From: Nitrospira sp. CR1.2
Lineage (GTDB): Bacteria; Nitrospirota; Nitrospiria; Nitrospirales; Nitrospiraceae
NCBI GenBank assembly: GCA_014055495.1
Contig: WIAG01000016.1
Coordinates: 1-61,040 of the forward strand
Direction: 5' to 3'
DNA: 61,040 bases
Part shown: positions 11,173 through 19,450 of the stretch, one piece after another
Layout of the letters: the number at the start of each line of letters is the position of its first letter
How positions within the stretch are numbered: position 1 is the stretch's first letter
The notes under the pieces: model-generated
Databases searched by the model: none
Told to the model about the DNA's origin: nothing
Seen by the model: only the letters and a program-made list of their open reading frames with translations
Program-made: the position numbers and the translations under genes

Positions 11173-11391
11173 ATGGTGACGCACTCCACATATATCGCGC
11201 AGGATCGGTGTCTTCGGTGCGGTGGGTTCATGGTGCCGGAGGAGATTCGCGAGGTCAATCAGCTGGGCTGGCGTTGCGTGATGTGCGGCGAGCACATCGA
11301 TCCCCTCATTCTTGAACATCGACGACAGATGGCCACTCCCGAAGGCGCGAGGCAACTGATCGCGAAACGTGACAAGGCCAGACTGAACTGA
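11173..11391 (+). CDS. Small zinc-ribbon protein
   Basis: A 72-aa protein starting MVTHSTYIAQDRCLRCGGFM with a second pair in WRCVMCGEHIDP. The two CxxC knuckles about 24 residues apart form a probable zinc ribbon. The tail (LILEHRRQMATPEGARQLIAKRD) is basic and helical. AGGCGAG precedes the ATG; an upstream in-frame ATG (11131) would add 14 poorly conserved residues. Function is unknown. Similar CxxC peptides occur at 44074-44244 and 57411-57530. Confidence 0.7.
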   Translation: MVTHSTYIAQDRCLRCGGFMVPEEIREVNQLGWRCVMCGEHIDPLILEHRRQMATPEGARQLIAKRDKARLN

Positions 11392-11799
11392 TCGGTTGAC
11401 TGCTCCGGAAGGTGACCGCGTGGACTTTGTCCGCCGGTCACCAGCCAGAGTTCTTCGCCGGCCCACCATCCGTCCGCGTTCACGAACGACCCAGGCACGT
11501 CGGTTCGTGGAGGCGTTCTGGGACAGCCGTATGCCGTCGACTGGGGAAGAAGTCCACGGTGGTCCTCGCGATGTCCTACTCTTCGCAGGTATGGCCGTGC
11601 GCCGGCCGCTTAGTTCCATTCCTGGCCCATTGGCCTGTGCATTGCTTGCGCCCAACCTCAGAACGAGGGTCCTGCCTTCCCGATGCGCTCCCTGTCAGGC
11701 GCAGGACCAGGCTGTGGAGACGAGGTCGCAACGGACAATGGAGAAATGGGTATGGCCGGAACGGCGCCCGGCGATGGTGTCAGCGCCGGCGAGGCGATC
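11392..11799. other. Intergenic region, no supported gene
   Basis: About 400 bases before polX. Several overlapping open frames are present on both strands, but none has family motifs or a good ribosome site. The polX frame is itself open back to 11683; that extension looks untranslated. Confidence 0.5.
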
Positions 11800-13530
11800 A
11801 TGGCGGTGCATAACGCCGATGTCGCGGCGATCTTTGAGGAGATGGCCGACCTGCTCGAGATCGAAGGCGCAAACCCCTTCCGAGTCAGAGCCTACCGCTT
11901 TGCCGCGAGGACAATGCGCGATCTTCCCGGCGAGGTGGCCGAGATGGTGGCGCGAGGCGAAGATCTCACCAGCCTGCCCGGTATCGGCGACGATTTAGCC
12001 GGGAAAATCCTGGAAATCATCCGGACCGGTACCGTTGCCGCCTTGGAGGCTCAGCGCAGCAAGACCCCGGCCACACTGACGGAGTTGCTGCGTATTCCCG
12101 GGCTTGGTCCCAAGCGCGTCCAGGCCCTGGTCCGAGCCCTGAATCTGCGCGGCCTGTCCGATTTGCGGCAGGCGGCGTTGGATGGGCGTATACGGACCCT
12201 TCCCGGCTTCGGGGAGAAAACCGAACAGCACATCCTCGAGGCGTTGGCCGCACGAACCGGGAAAGAGTCCCGCATGCAACTGGCCGCCGCCATGCCCTAT
12301 GCCGAGGCATTGGTGGCTTATCTGGGCCAGTGCCCAGGGGTCGGCCGCGTCGTGGTGGCCGGAAGTTACCGGCGCGCAACGGAGACCATCGGCGATCTCG
12401 ATATTCTCGTGACGGCCGGTACGGGGCGGGCCATCACAGACCGGTTTATCCGGTACCCCGAAGTTCGGGAGGTGTTGGCTCACGGCGAGACGAAGGCCAG
12501 TGTCCGCCTTCAGAACCACCTGCAAGTGGATGTCCGGGTGGTCCCTGACGAGAGTTATGGGGCTGCGCTGCTCTATTTCACCGGCAGCAAGCATCACAAC
12601 GTGGTGCTGCGGCAGTTGGCCCAGGAGCGAGGGCTCAAGCTCAATGAGTATGGGGTGTTTCGTGGAGCGGCCCGCGTCGCGGGTGAGACGGAAGAGTCGG
12701 TCTATGCCGCAGTCGGCCTGCCCTGGATACCCCCGGAGTTGCGGGAGAACCGGGGCGAGATCGATGCGGCGAAAGCAGGCCGGCTTCCCACGCTCGTGGA
12801 ACTGCAGGATCTCGTGGGGGATCTTCATGCGCATACGACCGCGACGGACGGTCGGCATGGTCTGAAAGAGATGGCGGACGCGGCTCGGCGTCGAGGGCTC
12901 CGGTATCTCGCGATTACGGACCATTCCCGCCGGTTGACGATGGCCAGGGGCCTCACTCCCGCCAGACTCTCCACGCAAATGGACGCGATCGACCGGTCGA
13001 ACCGCAGTCTCACCGACATTCGTCTCTTGAAGGGTATTGAAGTCGATATTCTTGAGGACGGCGCGCTCGATTTGCCGGATGAGGTGCTCGGTCGGTTAGA
13101 CCTGGTGGTCGGCGCGGTCCATAGCCTGTTCAAGCTCTCCAAACAGAAGCAAACCGACCGCATTCTGAAAGCCATGGATCACCCGCATTTTTCTATTCTG
13201 GCCCATCCCAGCGGCCGCCTTATTGGGCGCCGTGAGCCCTATGACGTGGACCTGCCGCGCATCATCCGGAAAGCCAGGGAGCGCGGCTGCTTCTTGGAGG
13301 TGAATGCGCACCCGGAACGGTTGGACCTGACGGACCTCCATTGCCAGATGGCGCGGGAGGAGGGTGTGCTACTGGCCGTCAACAGCGACGCGCATAGCAC
13401 GGGTGACCTTGATGACAGAAGGTACGGTATCGGACAGGCGCGGCGGGGCTGGCTTCAGAAGTCGGATGTCCTCAATACGAGATCCTATGCGGAGGTGACA
13501 CGACTGTTGAGGCGCACCATGGAGCCCTGA
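11800..13530 (+). CDS. polX: DNA polymerase/3'-5' exonuclease PolX
   Basis: A 576-aa family X polymerase fused to a PHP domain, the usual bacterial PolX length. Residues 1-150 carry the HhH lyase-like region (MADLLEIEGANPFRVRAYRFA, SLPGIGDDLAGKI, IPGLGPKRVQAL). The palm holds GSYRRATETIGDLDILV near residue 190 and DVRVVP, giving the metal-binding Asp triad. The PHP domain starts at about residue 340 with DLHAHTTATDG and continues through AITDHSRR, LAHPSGR and VNSDAHSTGDL, supplying the His/Asp metal ligands. It is expected to fill gaps in base-excision repair. The start MAVHNADV follows GAGGCGATC. Confidence 0.95.
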   Translation: MAVHNADVAAIFEEMADLLEIEGANPFRVRAYRFAARTMRDLPGEVAEMVARGEDLTSLPGIGDDLAGKILEIIRTGTVAALEAQRSKTPATLTELLRIPGLGPKRVQALVRALNLRGLSDLRQAALDGRIRTLPGFGEKTEQHILEALAARTGKESRMQLAAAMPYAEALVAYLGQCPGVGRVVVAGSYRRATETIGDLDILVTAGTGRAITDRFIRYPEVREVLAHGETKASVRLQNHLQVDVRVVPDESYGAALLYFTGSKHHNVVLRQLAQERGLKLNEYGVFRGAARVAGETEESVYAAVGLPWIPPELRENRGEIDAAKAGRLPTLVELQDLVGDLHAHTTATDGRHGLKEMADAARRRGLRYLAITDHSRRLTMARGLTPARLSTQMDAIDRSNRSLTDIRLLKGIEVDILEDGALDLPDEVLGRLDLVVGAVHSLFKLSKQKQTDRILKAMDHPHFSILAHPSGRLIGRREPYDVDLPRIIRKARERGCFLEVNAHPERLDLTDLHCQMAREEGVLLAVNSDAHSTGDLDDRRYGIGQARRGWLQKSDVLNTRSYAEVTRLLRRTMEP

Positions 13531-13595
13531 CGGTGCCGGACGGCTAATGTGGGGGCCAGTCGCGTGACGGTGACGAGACCGGAGGAGGGAAGAGG

Positions 13596-14930
13596 ATGAC
13601 GGAACGAGCCGACCTGTTGAAGAAGGCGTCGAGACCGGCGGAAGAAGCGTTGCGCCTGCATGCCTACTACAAAGGCAAGATGCAGACGATGCCCAAATGC
13701 GCGATCCGCAGCCTGGAGGACTTTTCCGTCTGGTACACGCCTGGAGTGGCGGCCCCCTGCAAGGCCATTCAGGCCGATCCTGATTCGATCTACGAATACA
13801 CGAACAAGGGAAACATGATCGCCGTCGTCTCTGACGGGACGCGCGTCCTGGGGCTTGGCGACATCGGCCCGGGAGCCGGGCTACCGGTCATGGAAGGCAA
13901 GGCGATGTTGTTCAAATATCTGGGCGGGGTGGATGCGGTTCCGATTTGCCTCGACACAAAAGATCCCGATGAATTGATCCGGACTGTCCGTTTACTCAGT
14001 CCGTCCTTCGGGGCCATCAATCTGGAAGATATTGCGATGCCGAAGTGTTTCCGGATTCTGCGCGAGCTGCGGGCGATCAGCCCGATTCCTGTCTGGCACG
14101 ACGACCAGCAGGGGACCGGGACTGTGCTGTTGGCGGCACTGATGAACGCGCTGACCCTGGTGGGAAAGGACATGGGGCAGGTACGCATCGCCATGATCGG
14201 GATGGGGGCGGCCAACGTGCCGACCTATCGATTCCTGACCGCCTGCGGCGCCGATCCCGCGAGAATCGTTGCCTGCGATGCGGGAGGCATCCTCGGCACA
14301 TACCGGCGCGAGTATGAGCAGGATTCGGCGTTCAGCGAGCAATGGAACGTGTGTCGTCACACCAATCCGGCCGGTTTACGAGGCGGCATCGAAGACGCGT
14401 TACGAGGCGCCGACGTGTGTGTGGCCTTTTCGGCCGGCGGCATCATCAAGCCGGACTGGGTGAAAGGCATGGCGCGGGATGCCATTGTGTTCGCCTGCGC
14501 CAATCCCGTCCCCGAGATCTGGCCCTGGGAGGCGAAGGAGGCGGGCGCGCACATCGTGGCGACCGGACGCAGCGATTTCCCCAATCAGGTGAATAATTCG
14601 CTCGTGTTCCCCGGCATCTTTCGCGGTGTGCTCGACGTGCGGGCGAAGGCCATTACCGACGACATGGCGATCGCGGCGGCGCATGAACTGGCACTCTGTG
14701 CCAGGGAGCGAGGGATTCATGAGGAGAGCATACTGCCGACGATGGAGGAATGGCAGGTGCCGATGCGGCTTGCCGTGGCGACGGCGACCAAGGCGCAGGA
14801 ACAGGGGCTGGCGCAGGTGGAGCGCACTCGTGATCAGATCCACATTCTCGCGGAGTCGAAGGTGCGCACGGCGCATGAAGCCATGCGTGTGTTGCTGAGA
14901 GAAGGATTAATCGTCGCGCCGCCGCAGTAA
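13596..14930 (+). CDS. Malic enzyme (malate dehydrogenase, oxaloacetate-decarboxylating)
   Basis: A 444-aa short-form bacterial malic enzyme that converts malate to pyruvate, CO2 and NAD(P)H. Visible blocks are VWYTPGVAAPCKAI, GLGDIGPGAGLPVMEGKAML, INLEDIAMPKCF (metal and substrate site), WHDDQQGTGTV, the nucleotide-binding IGMGAANVPTYRFL and FACANPVPEIWPWEAKEAGA. There is no fused phosphotransacetylase domain. A strong ribosome site (GGAGGGAAGAGG) precedes the ATG. It lies 65 bases after polX on the same strand. The cofactor preference is not decided. It would supply pyruvate to the 2-oxoacid dehydrogenase encoded nearby. Confidence 0.93.
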   Translation: MTERADLLKKASRPAEEALRLHAYYKGKMQTMPKCAIRSLEDFSVWYTPGVAAPCKAIQADPDSIYEYTNKGNMIAVVSDGTRVLGLGDIGPGAGLPVMEGKAMLFKYLGGVDAVPICLDTKDPDELIRTVRLLSPSFGAINLEDIAMPKCFRILRELRAISPIPVWHDDQQGTGTVLLAALMNALTLVGKDMGQVRIAMIGMGAANVPTYRFLTACGADPARIVACDAGGILGTYRREYEQDSAFSEQWNVCRHTNPAGLRGGIEDALRGADVCVAFSAGGIIKPDWVKGMARDAIVFACANPVPEIWPWEAKEAGAHIVATGRSDFPNQVNNSLVFPGIFRGVLDVRAKAITDDMAIAAAHELALCARERGIHEESILPTMEEWQVPMRLAVATATKAQEQGLAQVERTRDQIHILAESKVRTAHEAMRVLLREGLIVAPPQ

Positions 14931-15149
14931 GGGAGTGACGAGACACGTGGTGGCGGGAACTGACCTGGCTGTGCAGATCTCGGCGCAGGAACTAGGGCCT
15001 CGCGTCGGAGAATAGCCTGGTTGTTGGACGCTCTGGTCTCGGTCGCTATTACTCCGCATTGATGTTAAACGAATTGCGCCCCTCCGCTAGCCGAATTGCC
15101 AGAAACCGAGGGATGGTCACCCGAAAGCGAAAATTGTTCTTGCGCGCAT

Positions 15150-15174
15150 CGTGTGACATTGGTTACGTTACACG
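15150..15174. promoter_or_regulatory. Palindromic operator overlapping the methyltransferase promoter
   Basis: CGTGTGAC and GTTACACG form an inverted repeat (7 of 8 positions) with a 9-base centre, ending one base before the methyltransferase ATG. A possible promoter, TTGCGC (15140-15145) and TACGTT (15164-15169) with an 18-base spacer, would place the start of transcription at about the A of the ATG. That would make a leaderless message and put the palindrome over the -10 box. The encoded enzyme has a ribbon-helix-helix N-terminus that could bind here. Confidence 0.5.
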
Positions 15175-15175
15175 C

Positions 15176-16384
15176 ATGGCGCAGAATAGCATTTCAGGAA
15201 AAGTTGTCGTAAACATCGAGCCCGAACTGAAGCGGCGCTTGTACTCCACCCTATCAATGGCGGGAATCACCCTCAAAGACTGGTTTAGAAGGTCGGCAGC
15301 AGCCTACTGTGATGAGCAGCGTAGTCCGTCGCAAGAGCGCCCGGTTATCTACCAAGCCACGAGGCGAAAACGATCTTCGGCAGTTCGAGAGGAGTATGGC
15401 AAATATGGTGATGCCGTTTCAGTGGGAAATGGAGGTGGGGAAGCGTCCAGGAAATACTCTGTAGTTTCCATGTTCTCGGGTTGTGGAGGCATGGATCTGG
15501 GGTTTATGGGCGGGTTTGAGGTCTTCGGTCGACGGTACGGGTCGCTACCCTTCGAGATAGCTTGGGCGAACGATTTGAACGCCGAGGCGTGCAAGACCTA
15601 TCGCCGGAACTTGGGTCACGAGATCGCTAGGGGCGATGTGTGGGAACTCTTGGACCACATGCCAACCAAGGCGGATGTTCTGATTGGCGGATTCCCATGT
15701 CAGGATATATCGGTCAACGGGAAGCGAGCTGGCGTCAACGGCAAGCGGAGTGGGCTGTACAAGGCGATGGTTGAGGCAATCAGCCGTTGTAAGCCTAAAG
15801 TGTTTGTTGCTGAAAACGTCAAGGCTCTCTTGCGTAACGATGAATGGCTGAGGCAAGTCGTGGGCGATTTTGATGGTTTGGGTTACAATCTGCACTATCA
15901 ACTATATCAAGCTGCCGACTACGGGGTACCACAGACGCGAGAACGCGTCCTATTCGTGGGCACGGCAAAAGGTATTCAGCCTTATGCTCCACCTACTGCG
16001 GAACGCAGTGCGGCGACGTGGATGACCGCAAGAGAAGCGATCGGAAACTTGGAGGATATGCCGCGGAACCCAAGGATAAATCATATCTGGAGTTTCGCGA
16101 ATACGAGCCCCGAGCAGGGGAACCGGAGATTGGTCGCGGATCGGCCAGGGTATACGATTCGCGCGGAGTGCCATGGGAATATCCAGTATCACTACCGACT
16201 TCCAAGGCGAATTTCCATGCGCGAGGCTGCAAGAATCCAGTCCTTTCCAGATAAATTCCTTTTCGTTTCAGGATTGCGGGAAACGGAAAGACAAGTGGGC
16301 AACGCAGTCCCTCCCGTGCTCGCGTGGAATGTGGCGAACGCAGTCCTAGAGTGCCTACGCGCTTCCGAGAAAAAGAACGCGTGA
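15176..16384 (+). CDS. DNA (cytosine-5) methyltransferase with N-terminal ribbon-helix-helix domain
   Basis: A 402-aa C5-cytosine methyltransferase, the modification half of a type II system. Residues about 5-45 (GKVVVNIEPELKRRLYSTL, ITLKDWFRRSAAAY) read as an Arc/CopG ribbon-helix-helix fold. Methylase motifs follow: I (SMFSGCGGMDLGF), IV with catalytic Cys175 (GGFPCQDIS), VI (VAENVKAL), VIII (QTRERVLFVG) and X (RQVGNAVPPVLAWNVANAV). No Shine-Dalgarno precedes the chosen ATG; longer in-frame starts would run through the palindrome at 15150. The 3' end overlaps the opposing restriction gene by 30 bases. Codon use is visibly more A/T-rich than the flanks, suggesting transfer. The recognition site is unknown. 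Confidence 0.9.
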   Translation: MAQNSISGKVVVNIEPELKRRLYSTLSMAGITLKDWFRRSAAAYCDEQRSPSQERPVIYQATRRKRSSAVREEYGKYGDAVSVGNGGGEASRKYSVVSMFSGCGGMDLGFMGGFEVFGRRYGSLPFEIAWANDLNAEACKTYRRNLGHEIARGDVWELLDHMPTKADVLIGGFPCQDISVNGKRAGVNGKRSGLYKAMVEAISRCKPKVFVAENVKALLRNDEWLRQVVGDFDGLGYNLHYQLYQAADYGVPQTRERVLFVGTAKGIQPYAPPTAERSAATWMTAREAIGNLEDMPRNPRINHIWSFANTSPEQGNRRLVADRPGYTIRAECHGNIQYHYRLPRRISMREAARIQSFPDKFLFVSGLRETERQVGNAVPPVLAWNVANAVLECLRASEKKNA

Positions 16385-17356
16385 AGGTTTCCACGGTGGA
16401 TTGGCGACCTTCGCGTAGATATCTGCCATTCTCAGCCATTCTCGTATCCGCGTGTTGGGCGGCACATTTTTCCCCCAATACTCCTTGAACAATGAGGTTT
16501 CCATGTATTGAGCGGCTGCGATCATTTGCGGCTGAATGTGCTCTAAGGCTCTTTGGACATAAATCCCGCCCCTCTCTGGCCCAGCGGCACTGCCCGCCGA
16601 GAATGTATCCCTCGTCGCCAGAATGCCATGGTAGGTAAGCAAGAACATGATTGGATCGATGTATTTTGTTCTGTTACGTCCAGACCCAACAATCTGCGGG
16701 CAGAGCAGGGCTGCTTCGGCGCGCATCTTGAGTTTCTCGGCCGTGCTTAGGTTCGCAAACAGTTGAACCTGCATTGGCAAGGTATGGACATCACTCGAGT
16801 TTTCCTCTAGCCACCAGAGCCGTTCACCAGGCTTCATGCGTCCCCGGGCATACTTTCGAATGTATTTCATTCGCCCGTCTTCTGAGAGGGCGGAAAACTG
16901 GTCGTAGGTAATGCCGAATTTCTTGAACAACGACTCTTTGGCATCCAGATCGACCTCAAACCGGGGCACGTGAGAGGTTCTTACGTGCATCACACACTCT
17001 TCGTACCGTCCCCACCGCACTTGTTGGGCTCCACCCATCTTGCCAAACACGACATAAATGGTCTTTACGTCTTTGTTTCTGAAGCTCTCAAAAACGCTGT
17101 TCGCAATCGAGCGCCATGTGTCATTTGTGGTGAACTTGACCTCGACTCCGAATTCTCCAAGAACGATGTCGGGAAACCCGTATGGGTGGGGCGCTAAATC
17201 AACAGGAATCTTGAATTGCTCAAGGAGGGTGCGGATGACTTCGCGCACGCGGTTTTCAAAAGACTTCGAGGCTGTGAACCGCTTGCCCTTCGAGCACTCG
17301 TGGGTTAGGCGGTCACACAATTCGTCAAGAAGATGCTCAAATTCTTTGGTGTTCAA
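16355..17356 (-). CDS. Type II restriction endonuclease (PD-(D/E)xK)
   Basis: A 333-aa protein with a nuclease core FPDIVLGEFGVEVKF: Asp63, Glu72 and Lys74 fit PD-x(n)-ExK, followed by IYVVFGKMGG. The remainder is unlike any named enzyme I can identify. The assignment rests on this motif and on position: it converges on the cytosine methyltransferase and follows Vsr by an ATGA overlap. Sequence such as KYIRKYARGRMKPGERLWWLEEN and SAAGPERGGIYVQRALEHI forms a mostly helical C-terminal region that could read the DNA site. It cleaves unmethylated DNA if intact; I see no internal stop or frameshift. Confidence 0.75.
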   Translation of the reverse strand: MNTKEFEHLLDELCDRLTHECSKGKRFTASKSFENRVREVIRTLLEQFKIPVDLAPHPYGFPDIVLGEFGVEVKFTTNDTWRSIANSVFESFRNKDVKTIYVVFGKMGGAQQVRWGRYEECVMHVRTSHVPRFEVDLDAKESLFKKFGITYDQFSALSEDGRMKYIRKYARGRMKPGERLWWLEENSSDVHTLPMQVQLFANLSTAEKLKMRAEAALLCPQIVGSGRNRTKYIDPIMFLLTYHGILATRDTFSAGSAAGPERGGIYVQRALEHIQPQMIAAAQYMETSLFKEYWGKNVPPNTRIREWLRMADIYAKVANPPWKPSRVLFLGSA

Positions 17357-17787
17357 GTTGCCTTTGTGCCCTGTCTTGATGCTCTTGCCAAGGCCAGTCG
17401 CAGCTTTGCGATGACCGTGTCAGGTTGAGCGAGCGAGTGTTCCCATATTCGATGGACTCGCCAGCCGGCTTGCCTAAGAACTCGGCTCACAGCTCTGTCT
17501 CTCGACCTATTGCCGCTGATTTTCGGTTCCCAGTACGTCTGTCTTGATTTCGGCATGCGACAGTGCCAACGGCAGCCGTGCCAGAAGCAACCATCGACGA
17601 AGACGGCAATTTGTTCGCGGCGAAAGACGAAATCGGGTTTGCCCGGGAGCGATTGACCGCGACGCCAGCCAGTAATACCGCATTCACGGAAGAGAGAGGC
17701 AAGCCGCAATTCTGTCGCTCGGTTGCCTCGTGAGGAGATCGCAGCCATGACCTCCGAGCGCTTTCTCTTGGTAAGACTATCTGCCAC
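17353..17787 (-). CDS. vsr: Very short patch repair endonuclease Vsr
   Basis: A 144-aa mismatch endonuclease that nicks T:G mismatches arising by deamination of 5-methylcytosine. The family signature is complete: SEVMAAISSRGNRATELRL, LPGKPDFVFRREQIAVFVDG with the catalytic Asp, CFWHGCRWHCRMPK giving the zinc and active-site Cys/His ligands, then NRSRDRAVSRVL and GWRVHRIWEHSL. It is the first gene of a two-gene minus-strand unit with the restriction enzyme (ATGA overlap). Pairing with a C5-cytosine methyltransferase is the expected arrangement. Confidence 0.93.
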   Translation of the reverse strand: MADSLTKRKRSEVMAAISSRGNRATELRLASLFRECGITGWRRGQSLPGKPDFVFRREQIAVFVDGCFWHGCRWHCRMPKSRQTYWEPKISGNRSRDRAVSRVLRQAGWRVHRIWEHSLAQPDTVIAKLRLALARASRQGTKAT

Positions 17788-17821
17788 GGGGTTGTCTTTT
17801 CTTCCGTCGAATAATGTTTAG

Positions 17822-17964
17822 GCCGATCCGCATAAGAACCGGATCTGCCATGTTTTATCCGCGTCATAGACCTTCAATGGTTGTGAATAATATTCCATCA
17901 TCGACAGTGGTGCAATGAGTGACTGCTCATCGATCATGCATCACGAGTTCTTATGCGGATCGGC
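17822..17964. repeat. 143-bp element bounded by a perfect 18-bp inverted repeat
   Basis: GCCGATCCGCATAAGAAC at 17822-17839 has an exact reverse complement at 17947-17964. Between the arms lie two smaller palindromes, GAATAATATTC and ATGAG-N6-CTCAT. No gene or clear target-site duplication is present. It sits just upstream of vsr and could be a MITE-like remnant, an excision scar, or the control region of the vsr/restriction unit. Confidence 0.6.
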
Positions 17965-18159
17965 GTTCGCCCCCCCTCTGATAGCGGTCAGTCGTGTACC
18001 TCTGCTTTGGGGCGAGGACTGCCATCGGCCAAGTGCGGATGGTCGGAACCAAGATCGCACCGTCGTAAAGCGGCCATCAGGTCTGTAGGGTTAACGATCG
18101 ACATGAGTCGCCCACAACGGTTCGTCATTGTGGCTGGCTCGATGGAGGGTGAGATTCCC

Positions 18160-18447
18160 TCATGCGACGCGCAAGATAAGGCGCTTGCCACACGCTTTGA
18201 CGTACTTTCGGAGTGTGGCGACGGACGGCGAGTGTTTCCCGGTTGCCAGAGCACGTTCGAGGCGTGCAACGGCAGGCGCCTGTGTCCCCATTCGTTCCGC
18301 GACCTGCGCTTGGGTAAGGCCGGCCTCTTGCCGCGCCTTCAGCAAGGCGTCAAGGATCCCCGCTTCCTCTCGCTCGATACGCTGAACCTCGGCGCGCACG
18401 CCCGAGCGGCGCATCAGCCGCTTGACCAGTTGATCATGCGTGTTCAC
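18160..18447 (-). CDS. higA: HigA-like XRE-family antitoxin
   Basis: A 95-aa helix-turn-helix protein. The DNA-binding core is KARQEAGLTQAQVAERMGTQ followed by APAVARLERALATGKHSPSV, the standard XRE/Cro fold in residues 33-80, and it ends KRLILRVA. It overlaps the upstream toxin gene by 14 bases in toxin-first order, as in HigBA modules. It would neutralise the toxin and repress the pair's promoter. The reading frame is intact even though the toxin start is abnormal. Confidence 0.88.
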   Translation of the reverse strand: MNTHDQLVKRLMRRSGVRAEVQRIEREEAGILDALLKARQEAGLTQAQVAERMGTQAPAVARLERALATGKHSPSVATLRKYVKACGKRLILRVA

Positions 18448-18757
18448 GTTTAATCTCCTTCATTCGTGCTTCGGCAATCTCGCGGTCATATGGCGGCGTC
18501 TTGTCTGACTTCTTGATAAAGCTGTGCAGCACGACGATTCGCCGACCGATGAGGGGGGAGAAAAACACACGGGCAATGCCTTCCGCCCCCTTGAGCCGCA
18601 GTTCGAAGAGGCCGCCGCCGAAAGCCTTTGTGTGGGGGGCTCCGAGATTCGGACCAAGGGAAATCATCCTTCTGGTCAACACGATGTACCGGGCTGCGAG
18701 AGTGTCAGGGAGATCAAGTATCTGCTGCTGAACATCTTCGCTGTAGTACGTGATCGT
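18434..18757 (-). CDS. higB: HigB/RelE-family toxin lacking a standard start codon
   Basis: Translation of this frame gives a 107-residue Gp49/HigB-type toxin: ITYYSEDVQQQILDLPD at the N-terminus, then GLFELRLKGAEGIARVFF and GRRIVVLHSFIKKSDKTPP, the mRNA-interferase beta-sheet core. Family proteins start M-x-ITYYSE or similar. Here the matching codon is ACG, two codons after an in-frame TAG, and no ATG, GTG or TTG lies before the homologous region. The first conventional start is GTG at 18682, which would delete about 25 residues including the first helix. A single T-to-C change in ATG would explain it. The gene is either inactivated or begins at a rare ACG/ATC codon. Confidence 0.7.
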   Translation of the reverse strand, partial: TITYYSEDVQQQILDLPDTLAARYIVLTRRMISLGPNLGAPHTKAFGGGLFELRLKGAEGIARVFFSPLIGRRIVVLHSFIKKSDKTPPYDREIAEARMKEIKREHA

Positions 18758-19450
18758 CTAATGCACGAGCAAAGCGTAACAAATATGTTATTCGCGGGCA
18801 CCTGAGCCTGAGGTGGCCCGCGCAGACAGGCTAAAAGGTCGGCCGCTTCTGCCTCGGTTGCTGGAGAGCGTGTACGGTACGCCTCTTGTTCCTCGGTGGC
18901 GGTAGGAGTTTTGCCGGTGTCTTATAACCGGCGGGCACCGTGTTACGAAGCGAATGAACAGGTGCTCATCAGCGTCATTCCGCACGTTGCACGGGGATGA
19001 GTCGAAGAAGATACAAAAGCAGGGCGGAGGCGGGTTCAGAGAGCTCTTCAGCAACAGGGGAGATCTTGGAGAGGTTTCAGGCTTCCCGCTTCGCACCTGC
19101 GGGCCTGCTCACCACCTCTGCACTCGACCTCGGTGTCCGTCTCTGTTCCTCTCACCGAAGCCTCCGCTCACTTCCTAGATAACGTCGGTTCGGCAGCGGT
19201 CAAGCCGCTCATGCTCCGATCTGTGGGGCCAGGCCACAGAGACGGTTGTGCGCTGTAGCGTAATAGGACAGCGGTACCTTCACGAACGAGTATCCGGTTC
19301 CTCGCCTTCCGCAACCCCCTTGTTTCCTCGTCGCTTCCTCACGCTTTGACGCGCAGGCCTGTCCGTCTCGTTCAGGCGGGTCGTGGCATAACCTATGCTG
19401 TGAGAATAGTGGAGAGCAGGCAGACGACTGTTCATGGGTGAAGAGCGTAC
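18758..19450. other. Long intergenic region, no supported gene
   Basis: Nearly 700 bases between the toxin-antitoxin pair and the tandem UspA gene. Short frames on both strands lack recognisable motifs or ribosome sites. The left part must hold the toxin-antitoxin promoter and the right part that of uspA. No tRNA-like cloverleaf was found that could mark an integration site. Confidence 0.5.
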
